A stretch of 13,642 bases of DNA from Pseudomonadota bacterium (GCA_021805275.1 JAJZFQ010000081.1:1-13642); one strand, 5' to 3'. Positions 1 through 8,919 are shown, counted from the first letter of the stretch. The notes: generated by a model not told the origin, from the letters alone. A program made the numbers and translations.

Positions 1-117
1 GTTTTTGACCTTCCCGTCCTCGCGATAGCTCCGGCGCAGCAGATGCGTCGCATACACACGGCCTTTGTAGCGGCGCCGTGTGGTGACGACATGAACAGCG
101 CCACCTCGTTGCGACAT
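1..117 (-). CDS. IS1634-family transposase, N-terminal part only (runs off left edge)
   Basis: Reading the minus strand from an ATG at 117-115 gives 39 uninterrupted codons to the edge of the window. The product begins MSQRGGAVHVVTTRRRYKG and continues with HLLRRSYREDGKVKN. The 'LLRxSYRExGKVKN' stretch is the hallmark N-terminus of IS1634-type (IS4-superfamily DDE) transposases, which cut and paste their insertion sequence. Only the N-terminal domain is visible; the catalytic DDE residues would lie left of position 1, so whether the copy is intact cannot be judged. The element's terminal inverted repeat should lie between about 118 and 262, but I could not identify it without its partner. It sits next to a repeat copy (A) that has lost its tRNA end, so the insertion may have damaged that copy. 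Assignment rests on motif recognition alone. Confidence 0.7.
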   Translation of the reverse strand, partial: MSQRGGAVHVVTTRRRYKGRVYATHLLRRSYREDGKVKN

Positions 118-404
118 GGAGCCGAAACTAGCACAATCCCGCCCCAAATGCAACTATTTAGTGACTACGACGAGACGGCAAATCCATCCCCCAGCCACAC
201 ATCAAATGCTGGAAAACCCAGCCTCTGCTGACTACCGATCAACCAGAACCGGGGAGGAACTTCAGATTAGATTCAATAGCTTGCCCAAGGGCGCCCGCTC
301 CGATTGGCACGACGAATCACCACCGACTCCCGCAGGTCTCCCGCACCGCACCCGAGTCCTCGCTCGGCCGAATAGCGCACGCCGACCGGAGCGCTCCAAC
401 TTCC
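118..404. other. Intergenic region between transposase start and jetD end, holding truncated repeat A
   Basis: No gene is supported in these 287 bases. The right part contains the truncated repeat A described separately. The left part (118-261) probably holds the insertion-sequence end but shows no motif I can name. Open frames crossing it on the plus strand continue antisense into jetD and are shadows. No T-rich rho-independent terminator is visible after jetD; a perfect 10-bp palindrome GGAGCGCTCC just past the stop has no loop and no T-run. Confidence 0.6.
262..345 (+). repeat. Repeat copy A: truncated attachment-arm repeat
   Basis: This stretch matches the arm part of repeats B, C and D. 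It has ATTCAATAGCTTGCC, then CGATTGGCACGACGAA, then two TCCCGCA boxes at 328-334 and 339-345, spaced 11 bp as in the other copies. It lacks the 45-bp tRNA 3' end carried by B-D, and about 11 bp between the GACGAA and TCCCGCA blocks is missing relative to copy D. It lies 60 bp from the jetD stop, so it marks the left side of the Wadjet-hipBA block, in the same orientation as B-D. The loss of the tRNA end next to a transposase suggests truncation by insertion or deletion; this is inference. Confidence 0.75.
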
Positions 405-1601
405 CTATTCGATCAGGCCGGGAAGCAGCCTCTCCTGATGGACGATGCGCCGCTCGCGATCGAACGTCCGACGCAACGCCGGATCCCAGGGCGTCGGCCC
501 GGGCGGATAGGGATCCTGCGGTAGTACTGCGCCCTGATCATCGGCCACTGCGAGTGCCGCAAGGTAGTCGGCCGCAGTCATCCGCCAAGGCACCAGGCCG
601 CGACTCATCAGGCTTTCGCAGATCGCCAGCCCCGCGGCATCGAAATCGCCGTGATAAGGCAGCTCGGCCCCCGCCTCACGAAGCTGGGCCAGTAGCAGGA
701 GCACGGTGGAGCTCGGACGGCCGTTCGTCGCCACCACTGGCGTCACGGCGCGCATCTGCGCCGCCGCCTCCACGACTCGCGGGTTCTCGACCACGAGGAT
801 CCGACTGCCTTGAGGCACGACGGCCGGATATGCCTCGAGCGAGAACCGACTCACGTGAAGCGGAATTCCTCGGTCCGCCGCGGCAGCCGCGAGGCGCGCC
901 AACCCGCATTCACCGCTCAGCGGAAGCTTCCATGTCAACGCGGGCGCAGAGGTAAGATCGAGATGCACGCCAGCCTGTGCCCAAAGGTCGCGGTGGTCGG
1001 TGGGGCCGAGCTCGAACACGAGCGCACGAGAGAGAGCCGCCTCGAGGCGTGTGCCGTGGTCGAGCGCGTGCGCCGAGCCGAGAAGCTGTGCCGCGAGATC
1101 GACTCGGCTGATCTGCATCGGGCGGTCCTGCCCGAGGTAATCGAGAACGATACGAACGCGACGCAGAAGGTCCTTCGCCTGCGCCACACCCTGGCCGCGC
1201 AGGACCCCGGCGCGGATCACCTCATCGATCCACTCTTTCGCCCACGGTTGGGCCCACTCCGCGACGATCACCCGGGCAACTTGGCGCGCCTCTCTTCGCT
1301 CGGCGCGCTCCGACCGCCACCGGGCCGGTTCGCCGGAGACCTCATGCCCGAGCGCAGCAAGCGCGGCCGCCAGATCATGTCCGATCCCGAGCCGAACGAG
1401 ACCTGCCTCCAGCACGCTGAGGTCGACCGTCCTGCCTGGCGGACGGCCAATGAGCGATTTCAACACCAGCTTCGCCGCAGAAGAGAGGGCCGGCAACGAC
1501 AGCCGGCCACGACGGCCGTGTCCTCGAGCTTCGAGACGCGCCCGGGCGCGCACCCACAGCGCATCGAGCTCCGGTGAGCGGAGCGAGGGCGGCACCGTCA
1601 A
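405..1601 (-). CDS. jetD: JetD: Toprim-type nuclease subunit of a Wadjet system (DUF3323 + DUF2399, TIGR02679)
   Basis: A 398-residue protein matching the TIGR02679 family. The C-terminal DUF2399 part carries the Toprim-like metal site: E272 in LVVENPRVVEAAA, then D319 and D321 in YHGDFDAAG, and a likely third acidic position E390 near the end (VHQERLL). The first ~240 residues are the family's N-terminal domain (DUF3323). In characterised Wadjet systems JetD is the endonuclease that cuts DNA after the SMC complex has extruded a small circular plasmid. It is the last gene of the operon. I chose the TTG at 1601 because it overlaps the jetB stop as TTGA, with GGGG about 9 nt upstream; a GTG two codons later (1595) is an alternative start. 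Length is normal for the family and all expected catalytic residues are present. Cleavage is inferred from the family. Confidence 0.9.
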   Translation of the reverse strand: MTVPPSLRSPELDALWVRARARLEARGHGRRGRLSLPALSSAAKLVLKSLIGRPPGRTVDLSVLEAGLVRLGIGHDLAAALAALGHEVSGEPARWRSERAERREARQVARVIVAEWAQPWAKEWIDEVIRAGVLRGQGVAQAKDLLRRVRIVLDYLGQDRPMQISRVDLAAQLLGSAHALDHGTRLEAALSRALVFELGPTDHRDLWAQAGVHLDLTSAPALTWKLPLSGECGLARLAAAAADRGIPLHVSRFSLEAYPAVVPQGSRILVVENPRVVEAAAQMRAVTPVVATNGRPSSTVLLLLAQLREAGAELPYHGDFDAAGLAICESLMSRGLVPWRMTAADYLAALAVADDQGAVLPQDPYPPGPTPWDPALRRTFDRERRIVHQERLLPGLIE

Positions 1602-2803
1602 CAGAGGCGCCCCTGCATTTCAATTGTATCGGCGTCAGCGTCAGCGCTGACTACGGGAAGAAATCTGGCCGCGGCCGGTAGAAGCCGCAGCACAGCATGC
1701 TGCCCCCAAGCCCTGGCCGACGACGCCGCGGCGCTTGCGGTCGTTTCCGGCGAGACACCAACCGCCGGAGCCCATTCGGCCAGGCGCAGGTCGAGCAGCA
1801 GCTCCGTGACCCGGGCAGCGAGCCGTTCCGGCGAGTCGACGAGATCTCCGGCCCAACGGCGGCGATGGGCCTCGGCCAGCTCTCCGATGGCACTCACGAT
1901 ACCCTCGCGATCGAGCGGCCGTGCGGTATCGTCGCGCAGTTTCGCAATCAGCAGCAACGCCGCGTGGCCCAGCGTCCCGCCAGTCGGAAAGCGACATGCG
2001 GCAAGGCTCCCGGACGGGTCGATCGAAGCGACCCCTTCCGCGCGCGCCTCGAGCGTGAGCCCGAACATCTCCTCGAGCAGGCGTTCCTCCTCGCCGAGGC
2101 GGCGGCGCAGCTCCGACCACTCCGCCTCGCTCAAATCAGTGCGATACAAGACCGGCTCCTCGACCAATCGACAACGCATCCACTGGCGCGTCGCGCTGCG
2201 CCGCTGCGTGCGCGCGAGAATATCCTCGATGCTCTCGGCGCCCGCCAACGCGGGAAGCGGCAGGAGCGCAATGCGGTCAGGTCGGATCATGAGGACCGCA
2301 TCCGCGGTCTGATCGCCCGCGTACGCCTCCACGTGCTCGTACAGCTCGGAGGCGAGTCCGTACCCGACCATCCACTGCAGCACACTGACGAAGGCGCGCC
2401 GGGTCGTCGGGGAGTCATCCAGCGCAATTGCCGCTTCCACCGCCGCCGATCGCACCCTTTCGACCAAGTCCCGGAGGCTGATCACAGCGGGGCCCGCGAC
2501 TGTCGCACCGAGCACCAATGCAAGCAGGACGTATTCGAGCGGATGAAACGGCCGGCGCGTCAACGTTAGCAGCGGCCGGCGCTCGACGACGAGGCCGTCC
2601 TTGAACAAGCGCGCAGTATCGGCATTCACGTGCAGCCTGTAGCCGAGACGTTGCGTGAACCAGCGATCAAGCTCCGCCTCGTGACGACGGATCAGCCGAA
2701 ACAGCTCGGGATCGTGCTCCTTGCAGGTCAGCGGCCGCTGGACCAGGTGGCGCGCGCACGTCCGCAGCTCGAGCGCCGCTTGCGGGTGATGATCAGATGG
2801 CAC
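1598..2803 (-). CDS. jetB: JetB: MukE-like (KITE) subunit of a Wadjet system (DUF2398, TIGR02678)
   Basis: A 401-residue protein of the TIGR02678/DUF2398 family. It is recognised by the N-terminal pattern LVQRPLT followed by LFRLIRRHEAELDRWF and LGYRLHVNADTARLFK (about residues 20-69), and by its position between the DUF2397 and DUF2399 genes. In the Wadjet complex this subunit corresponds to MukE: a tandem winged-helix protein that binds the kleisin and DNA beneath the SMC heads. No membrane segment or signal peptide is seen. The GTG at 2803 is the chosen start. It overlaps the jetA stop by 11 nt and has a good AGGAG Shine-Dalgarno 8 nt upstream. Its stop overlaps the jetD start by 4 nt, which implies translational coupling. 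The role is inferred from family and context, since the sequence has no catalytic signature. Confidence 0.88.
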   Translation of the reverse strand: MPSDHHPQAALELRTCARHLVQRPLTCKEHDPELFRLIRRHEAELDRWFTQRLGYRLHVNADTARLFKDGLVVERRPLLTLTRRPFHPLEYVLLALVLGATVAGPAVISLRDLVERVRSAAVEAAIALDDSPTTRRAFVSVLQWMVGYGLASELYEHVEAYAGDQTADAVLMIRPDRIALLPLPALAGAESIEDILARTQRRSATRQWMRCRLVEEPVLYRTDLSEAEWSELRRRLGEEERLLEEMFGLTLEARAEGVASIDPSGSLAACRFPTGGTLGHAALLLIAKLRDDTARPLDREGIVSAIGELAEAHRRRWAGDLVDSPERLAARVTELLLDLRLAEWAPAVGVSPETTASAAASSARAWGQHAVLRLLPAAARFLPVVSADADADTIEMQGRLC

Positions 2804-4409
2804 TGCGCAACTCCTGCGCAGAGTGGGGCGCTTCGGCTGCCTGCGTTGGACGGACGGTCACCGTGAGATCGAGCATCGTCAGTGCGCCGTTCGATGCGTG
2901 AACGCACGTGTGCCGGCCTGGTGTACGTTCGACTCGACAGACCAGGCGGCCGTCCTCCCCTTCGGCGGCCGCCGCGCGAGTACCCAGCCGGGCAAGCGCC
3001 CGTCCGAGAACTTGCTGGAGACGCGCAAGCGCGCCCGGTGACAACGCCCGGCCGTCGAGCTCCCGCTCATCCAGCAGCTCGTAGTCCACGCGCTCCCGCG
3101 CAGTACGTTCCGCCGCGCGGCGTTGCTCCACCAGCGCACGCTCACGTGTCCGATCCGGTATCGGGCTGGTCCGCCCGCGCGGTGTCGTATCACCGCGCTC
3201 TCTGAGCGACACCGCGACTACGGCTCGCGGGGCATCCCACCACGATACCGTGGTCGGAAGAGGGTCGTCGGCGTCGGCCGAAAGCGCGCCATAGTGATTC
3301 GTTGGCGCGAGTCCGAAGGAGGCCGCGGCAAGCCGCGCGGCGCTCTCCTGCGCCTGATCGAAGAACTGCGCGAGGCGCAGGAAGTCCGCACGGCGCGAAG
3401 CCGAGCCGACGCCGACCCGCGACAGGCGTGTCAGATTCAGCGTCAACGTGCGGACGGCGGCAATCGCTTCCCGGGTGAGTACTTCGATGCGGGACGGCCT
3501 CCCGGGTCCGCGCAGGAACCAGGAGCACAGATGCTCCCAGTCCTGAAGGCGCGAGCCCGCACGATGCCGCACGGCGACGCTGCCGGAAAGACCGGCGGCG
3601 TCGACGCGGCCGGCAAGCCCCCTGTTCGCCCGCTCGACCAGCATCGCGAACCGCTCCTGCAGCGAGGCGAGCCGGTGCCCTATCGGTCTCGCCGTGCGCT
3701 CGATCTCATCGAGCCGCTCGCCGACATAACCAACGAGCACCTCGGCGAAGAACCGCAGCTCCTCCGGCGTCAGGTCGTAGCGGCTCTGCCACTGGTTGAT
3801 GGCCGCAAAGAGCTGGGTGATCTCGGCGGTGAATGCCTCGTGGGGATCGAATACGGCGCCGACCGCGTCAGCGAGGACATTGGGGTCCGCGCTGCGCGCA
3901 TCCACTGCCCCGAGATGATCCAGCGCGTCCACGAGCGCACGCAGCCGCGCGGTCGAGATATCGGTGACCTCATCGACGCGCGTGAGCACTCCCTCGACGA
4001 TCTGATGCACTTCCTGTCCCGCACGGGTGATCAGATAGCGATTGCGGCGCCGGTAATAGTCCTGAATGCTTTGCGGGTTGCCCACCGCTGACGAGACCGT
4101 CAGATTCCCCCAGCGGCGCAAGCTCTCGAGCCTCACGCCGACGGCGTCCGGGTCGAGCGGGTGACCGGCCGTCCCCAGCCGCCCCGCGACATCCTCTGGC
4201 GTGAACTCCGAGAAGAACGTATCGGCGAAGATACCCATGATCGCGCGGTAGTCGCTCCACTCGAGCGCGACCACGTGACGAAAGAGATCGCGTCCGGCGG
4301 CACGGGCAGCCTCGGGGTCGGTCATTGAGGGCGCATCCGGCGAGCGCCACTCCGATCGAGGCCCCGGTGGTTCGGGGACGATGCTCGGCCCATCCTGGGA
4401 CTCGCTCAT
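2793..4409 (-). CDS. jetA: JetA: kleisin-like MukF analogue of a Wadjet system (DUF2397, TIGR02677)
   Basis: A 538-residue protein of the TIGR02677/DUF2397 family. Residues about 41-130 show the family's winged-helix start: LFRHVVALEWSDYRAIMGIF, then LESLRRWGNLT and the DYYRRRNRYLIT block. The middle is helical, as expected of a MukF/kleisin subunit bridging the SMC heads. The C-terminus ends in a short strand-rich segment (TMLDLTVTV). The frame opens upstream at 4439, but the ATG at 4409 is the better start: it forms ATGA with the jetC stop and has GAGAGG 7 nt upstream. It is followed by jetB with an 11-nt overlap. In published Wadjet systems JetA, JetB and JetC form the loop-extruding complex. 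The name jetA follows the usual assignment of DUF2397 as the kleisin. Confidence 0.88.
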   Translation of the reverse strand: MSESQDGPSIVPEPPGPRSEWRSPDAPSMTDPEAARAAGRDLFRHVVALEWSDYRAIMGIFADTFFSEFTPEDVAGRLGTAGHPLDPDAVGVRLESLRRWGNLTVSSAVGNPQSIQDYYRRRNRYLITRAGQEVHQIVEGVLTRVDEVTDISTARLRALVDALDHLGAVDARSADPNVLADAVGAVFDPHEAFTAEITQLFAAINQWQSRYDLTPEELRFFAEVLVGYVGERLDEIERTARPIGHRLASLQERFAMLVERANRGLAGRVDAAGLSGSVAVRHRAGSRLQDWEHLCSWFLRGPGRPSRIEVLTREAIAAVRTLTLNLTRLSRVGVGSASRRADFLRLAQFFDQAQESAARLAAASFGLAPTNHYGALSADADDPLPTTVSWWDAPRAVVAVSLRERGDTTPRGRTSPIPDRTRERALVEQRRAAERTARERVDYELLDERELDGRALSPGALARLQQVLGRALARLGTRAAAAEGEDGRLVCRVERTPGRHTCVHASNGALTMLDLTVTVRPTQAAEAPHSAQELRSAI

Positions 4410-7400
4410 GACGCGGCCTCTCTGCGGCGCCCATCCCAACGCGAGTGCTCGAGAACGATCGTCTCGAGGTCCGCATCACGGATGACCTCGGTTATCGCGA
4501 GCTCCGGAACGGTATCGTGCGTGCCCCACAGGCGCTCGCTCGTTGCGACGAAATCGAGGTCGAGCTCGACGAGCAGGCCGAAGAGTTTGGCGTGGTTGTC
4601 CTCCGACACCTTGGCGAAGGCATCGTCGAGCAGCACGAAGCGCAGGGCGCCCGGCTCGCTCGCAGCCAAGCCGTCGCAGGACGCGGCGACGGCCGCGAAG
4701 AGCGGCAAGTACGAGACGATCTTCTTCTCCCCTTCGGAGAGCGCGGTGCGGCGGCCGAGGCGCTCCGCAGGACGGCCCGGCCGGTGCAGCAGAATCGTCA
4801 TCACGTGCCACTCGCGGTAATCGAGCACGCGCGCGATCAGCTCCCGGTACGGCGTACCCGGATCCTCCCGATGCGCATCGTCGATGCGCCGGCCGAGGAC
4901 GGCGGAAAGCCTGCCGTCCTCTTCGGCCGTACGCAGATCCGGCGGCTTGGCAAGCAACTCGATCGTCTCCGCGAGCGCCGGATCCAAGTCATCCCGCCGT
5001 CGCCAGCGAAGTCTCACGCCGATCCCGTGTGAGGTGGTGATCGCCGCGAGGCGCTCGTTCATGCGGTCGATCAGTTCGCCCGCCGAGTGCAGCTTCTCCG
5101 CGATTTCCCGCGCGACCAGACCCTGCAACAGGTTGCGCAGCGCCTGATGCTGCTTCGTCGAGAGCAGACCCGCCAGGGTTGCGAGCTGCCGCTGGACGAT
5201 TTGCGTGGCCGCCGGCAGCGGCGTCTGGTGAGCAAGCGGTCCCGTGACTTCGACGTGCAGCGGCAAACGCTCATCCGGCTGGCGATCCTCTGCGTCCCAG
5301 CCTGCGCCGAGCGAGTCACGGCGGCGGCGGATCGACACGCGGACGCCTTCGGCGGCGGTCGGTGGCTCCGCGGGCCGAGGGACCTGTGCACGGATCAAGT
5401 CCACGAGGCCGCGGGCGGACGCTGCGGCGTCTTCAGCGCCGAGAGACGCTTGCGCCAGCGCAAGAAGATGTGCGCCAGCCGGGCCAGCCGGCCGGTCGTC
5501 TGCGGCGGTGACACCGTCTGCTTCGGTCTTGGGCGGCTCAAGGGCCGCCTCGCTGAGGCCGGGCACCCCCAGAGCCCGCTCGAGCACACCGAGCGCCTGC
5601 ACGCAGGCAACGTCGGCGCGCTCGCGCCCGCCCGCCGCCGATTCGTGGTTCTTTGCGGTGACCGTGACTTCCACAACGGCGTTCTCGAGCGTCTTGTCGG
5701 CCTGCTCTGCTGAATCTCTGGCGGCGGTCAACTGCTGGTCTTTGCCGGCAACGGCTGCCATGACCTCTTCGTACGCAATGCCGATCGTCGCGTCGAGCGT
5801 CGAAAGACGCTGCTGCGCAGAGATCAGCTCCTCTAGCACCGATGTCAAGTGCGCGCCGCTGGTCTCCTCGTCGGTCCGCGCCGCTCGCCAATCTGAGCCG
5901 CGCTCTCGCCAACGGCCCAGGGTACGCAAGAGGCGAGCGAGCTCGCCTTGCGCTTCGCGACAGTCCGCGATGATCTGCCCGAGGTCGGCGCGCAACCCGC
6001 GCAGCTCCGCTGGCAGGACCGGCAACGACAGGCGGCCCGCGGTGGCCCGTGCGCTCGAGACTGCCTCGGAGTGCTGCTGCTCTGCCGTCTGCAGCTCCGA
6101 GCGCCGCAGATGAAGTAGCGCCTCAGCCTTCTCGAGCGCCTTCTCGCCCTCTGTACGTCGCCACATCGCGGCGTGCAACTCCTGGTCCGAGGGAATCCGA
6201 TCGCGCATCGACAGCGCCTCGCCGAGCGCGGCGCGGGCTGCCTGCAGCTCGCAGGCGATCCGGGCCTGCTCTGCTTTCGCCTGCTCCAGCGCCCGCTCGC
6301 TCTCGGCGCGTTGCCGCTCCAGCGCCGCTCGCCGCGCCGTCAACCCGATGTGCTCGGGCTCCGATTTGAGATACCTACCGCGCACGGCACCGATCCGGAA
6401 CTGGCCGTCGATGGTCACGATGGTCTGCGCCTCGGCAGACCAGTCGGTCGAGATCGCCCGCAGGATGCGCTCCACCGCGTTCCGGGCTTCTCCATTGATG
6501 TCGTCGCCGACCGGAATGTCCGGGCGAAGCAGAGTGCTCAGCGGCGCCGGCGCGTCAGTGGCGCCGGGCGCGATCACGAGCTGGCCATCGACAAGCCGCA
6601 GCGTGCCGTCGGCGTGGACCTCGGCGGCCAAGAGTCCCGACGCCTCGAGCGCGGCCTCGAGATCGGCGCGCGCGGCGGGAGCGACGTGCCCCGCGAAGTC
6701 GATGAGCTCCGCGAGACAGGGACGGTCGCGCCGCTGCTGCCATCCCAGCGTCGGGGGATCGGGAAGCTGCTTCGCGGTCAGCTCCGCGGCGCGCGCGGCC
6801 AGCTCCTCCAGCAATTTCCTCTGCTGTTCCAGGGACGTTTCGCGCTGGGCACGGAGGGTTTCATGGTGGCGGACGGCGGGGGTGATCAGCGCCTCAAGCA
6901 CGGCGTCAATCCGATGTCCGCTCGCGATGTATTCAACCGCAGCACCCACTTCGACCGGCGCTTGGATACCGACGAGTTCGTAGGTGGCGCAGTGGCGCTG
7001 AACCCCGCCGATCCAGTCCGAGGCCGCTTCCTGCCAAGTGTAAATGGCCGATTGAAACCGGGTATGGGCGTCGCTGACGGCCTTCCGGGCCTCATCGGTT
7101 GCCGATTGCGCGTCGGCCGCCGCACGCTCCGCAGCGCGCACGGTGCGCTCCGCAGGTTCGATGGCGGCGACCGCCGCCGCAACGGTTTCCACCTCCTCGA
7201 TCCGCTGACGGGCTGCGACCGCGAGCCCCGCCAAGGCTCGGTCCGCAGCACCCGTATCGATCTGCCCAGCCGGCGCCAACTCGAGATCAGCAGAGGAGTC
7301 GCGATCGGAGTTGATGGGAGGTGCGCTCGGGGGCCGCGCGGCCACTTGGCAGGCGGATGCGAAATTTGCGAGTTCCAACAATCGTCGGCGCAGAGCGTCA

Positions 7401-8563
7401 TGATCCGCGGCGACTTCCTGCCGCGCGCTGCGTACCGCGTTGGTGGCACGCTCGGATGCGGCACGCATGCGTTGGAACGCCTGTTCCGCTGCAGCCTTCG
7501 TGCGCTCCAGGCTCCCGACGTGTTCGCGCAGATCGTTGAGCTGCGCGCCAGAGGTGTATGCTTCGCTTGCCTTGAGCGCCTCGATGGCACTGCGGAGCTG
7601 TTCGACTTCATTCTGGAGCTCACGCTTGCGAAGCTCGGCGGCGCGGCGCCGCTCCGCCGCCTGATCGTGCGCCCTCTGAGCCTTCTCTTCATCGCGACGG
7701 CGCTCGCGCGAGATGCGCGCCGCCTCGAACATTTCATCCGCCAGGCGGTGCAACTCCGTGCGCGCGTAATTGCGATACGTCGCGTCCAGGGCATTGAGTG
7801 TGTCCGCCGTTCGCCTGAGATCCGCGACGTTCCTTCTATGCTCCTCCAGATCCTCGAGCGGTTGAGCGGCATCGTCGAGCGCGGCGTCCGAGAGCTGCGG
7901 CAGCGCATCCTGTAGGTACTGCGGAAGCTCGGCATCGAGGCGATCTCCAACTCGCGGATTCCGGACGATCCGTAACAGATGCAAATGCTGCTCAATATCT
8001 GCGCCGCCGAAGAGCCGCCTGCGTAGCTCTGCGCGATAGTCCGCTCGCTGCTCGTGTCCGAAGAGCGGGTCCGGTGCGGTCGCGGCGCGCAATGCCTCCC
8101 GACTCACCGGCACCCGGCCTTCGACCAGCGACAGGTCGATTCCTGGACGTCGCGAAGTGATGAACCACCAGGTCGTCACCTGGTCGGTGGCGCGGTTCGC
8201 CCGGATACCGCACCCGAAACTGAGGTATGACTCGCCCTTTGCGACCTCGAGCCACAGGTAGCCTTGCGGTTGCGGCTCCTCCCGACCCGACAGCATCCAG
8301 CTTCTCAGCACTCCGGATTGCTCGCCGGCGGCGTCGATGCGCCGGGTATCGGCGTCGAGCAGAAAGGGCAGCAGCATGTTCATCGCCGTCGACTTGCCTG
8401 AGCCGTTCACTCCTCGCAGCAGCAAGCGGCCGCCGGCAAAATGCAGGATCTCGTTTCCGTACTGATAAACGTTGACGATACCGGCACGGCTGAGCATCCA
8501 GCGCTCGGTCGCGGCCGCCGGCCGGGATCGGACTGCTTGCAAGTCAGGCGGAAGTCTCGTCAC
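4406..8563 (-). CDS. jetC: JetC: SMC/MukB-like ATPase of a Wadjet system (TIGR02680)
   Basis: A 1385-residue SMC-type ATPase. The Walker A motif is GVNGSGKST at residues 51-59, the ABC signature is ALSEGEKK around 1274-1281, and Walker B is FVLLDDAFAK around 1309-1318. The head halves are joined by long Ala/Glu/Arg-rich coiled coils (for example about 275-400, 570-600 and 745-900) around a non-coil hinge-like middle (about 610-745). Length and layout match the TIGR02680 family, the motor subunit that extrudes DNA in Wadjet plasmid restriction. The start is GTG at 8563, since the Walker A segment begins close to it; a G-rich stretch (GGGGGA) lies about 10 nt upstream. It is the first gene of the operon and ends with an ATGA overlap into jetA. 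A large plus-strand open frame inside it is a GC-rich shadow. Confidence 0.93.
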   Translation of the reverse strand: MTRLPPDLQAVRSRPAAATERWMLSRAGIVNVYQYGNEILHFAGGRLLLRGVNGSGKSTAMNMLLPFLLDADTRRIDAAGEQSGVLRSWMLSGREEPQPQGYLWLEVAKGESYLSFGCGIRANRATDQVTTWWFITSRRPGIDLSLVEGRVPVSREALRAATAPDPLFGHEQRADYRAELRRRLFGGADIEQHLHLLRIVRNPRVGDRLDAELPQYLQDALPQLSDAALDDAAQPLEDLEEHRRNVADLRRTADTLNALDATYRNYARTELHRLADEMFEAARISRERRRDEEKAQRAHDQAAERRRAAELRKRELQNEVEQLRSAIEALKASEAYTSGAQLNDLREHVGSLERTKAAAEQAFQRMRAASERATNAVRSARQEVAADHDALRRRLLELANFASACQVAARPPSAPPINSDRDSSADLELAPAGQIDTGAADRALAGLAVAARQRIEEVETVAAAVAAIEPAERTVRAAERAAADAQSATDEARKAVSDAHTRFQSAIYTWQEAASDWIGGVQRHCATYELVGIQAPVEVGAAVEYIASGHRIDAVLEALITPAVRHHETLRAQRETSLEQQRKLLEELAARAAELTAKQLPDPPTLGWQQRRDRPCLAELIDFAGHVAPAARADLEAALEASGLLAAEVHADGTLRLVDGQLVIAPGATDAPAPLSTLLRPDIPVGDDINGEARNAVERILRAISTDWSAEAQTIVTIDGQFRIGAVRGRYLKSEPEHIGLTARRAALERQRAESERALEQAKAEQARIACELQAARAALGEALSMRDRIPSDQELHAAMWRRTEGEKALEKAEALLHLRRSELQTAEQQHSEAVSSARATAGRLSLPVLPAELRGLRADLGQIIADCREAQGELARLLRTLGRWRERGSDWRAARTDEETSGAHLTSVLEELISAQQRLSTLDATIGIAYEEVMAAVAGKDQQLTAARDSAEQADKTLENAVVEVTVTAKNHESAAGGRERADVACVQALGVLERALGVPGLSEAALEPPKTEADGVTAADDRPAGPAGAHLLALAQASLGAEDAAASARGLVDLIRAQVPRPAEPPTAAEGVRVSIRRRRDSLGAGWDAEDRQPDERLPLHVEVTGPLAHQTPLPAATQIVQRQLATLAGLLSTKQHQALRNLLQGLVAREIAEKLHSAGELIDRMNERLAAITTSHGIGVRLRWRRRDDLDPALAETIELLAKPPDLRTAEEDGRLSAVLGRRIDDAHREDPGTPYRELIARVLDYREWHVMTILLHRPGRPAERLGRRTALSEGEKKIVSYLPLFAAVAASCDGLAASEPGALRFVLLDDAFAKVSEDNHAKLFGLLVELDLDFVATSERLWGTHDTVPELAITEVIRDADLETIVLEHSRWDGRRREAAS

Positions 8564-8793
8564 CGTTCATCGTCCCCCGATCCCGTGGATGTGCAGCGCT
8601 GTCCGCTAAAGGGGGCGCCGGATAACGGCGGATTCTAAGGCCCCTCAGGCTCCCATCAGGAGCTTGGCGTTTCTCGATGCCTATCCAGGTTGATTGCTGA
8701 TTGTATGGGTTCACTCGCAGGGTGGCTTGCGACAGAAATGCTGGATAGCGCACCTAAGCAAGCGCCATCGTGGCAATACCCATAAATGAGCGA

Positions 8794-8890
8794 TTAATCA
8801 TGCATTATCTTTGTAAAGATCGATTTTAGGCTCACTTCCCTTGACTGGACAGGCGATCGCGACCAGAATTCATGCCTCGTTAATCATGCA
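8794..8890 (+). promoter_or_regulatory. Candidate hipBA operators: direct repeats and a palindrome
   Basis: An 11-bp direct repeat TTAATCATGCA occurs at 8794-8804 and 8880-8890, flanking the predicted promoter. Between them, at 8807-8820, lies a near-perfect palindrome ATCTTT-GT-AAAGAT. Its outer part reads TATC-N8-GATC, which loosely resembles the TATCC-N8-GGATA operator of E. coli HipB. The second direct repeat sits just downstream of the predicted transcription start. This arrangement suits autoregulation by HipB, as is usual for hipBA, but which site is bound is not known. Confidence 0.4.
8841..8869 (+). promoter_or_regulatory. Predicted sigma-70 promoter of hipBA
   Basis: TTGACT (8841-8846) and CAGAAT (8864-8869) are separated by exactly 17 bp and match the -35 and -10 consensus at 5/6 and 4/6 positions. 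The start site would be near 8876, giving a leader of about 44 nt before the hipB ATG. This is the best promoter-like pair in the gap; it has not been tested. Confidence 0.45.
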
Positions 8891-8919
8891 CTGCAGATAT
8901 TACGAGTGATTTAACGACT

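Larger units (their letters stand above)
8564..8919. other. Divergent intergenic region between jetC and hipB
   Basis: These 356 bases separate the leftward jet operon from rightward hipBA and are clearly more AT-rich than the flanking genes. No gene is supported; a 69-codon minus-strand frame overlaps the jetC start but has no recognisable content. A small hairpin (GCTCC, loop CATCA, GGAGC, 8649-8663) would lie in the jetC leader about 85 nt before its start. A lone TACAAT (minus strand, 8705-8700) could be a -10 box for jetC, but I see no convincing -35. The right half contains the hipBA promoter and candidate operators listed separately. No copy of the 160-bp repeat is present here. Confidence 0.6.

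Noticed and set aside
6173..7915. 580-codon plus-strand open frame inside jetC, and similar long plus-strand frames at 116-955, 1697-2569 and 3123-4091
   Set aside because: These lie antisense to strong homologous genes of the jet operon. Their composition (Arg/Pro/Ala-rich, no recognisable domain) is typical of GC-rich shadow frames.
8544..8753. 69-codon minus-strand frame upstream of and overlapping jetC
   Set aside because: No recognisable motif, no ribosome binding site, and it runs out of frame into the jetC start. It was considered as a leader peptide but nothing supports it.
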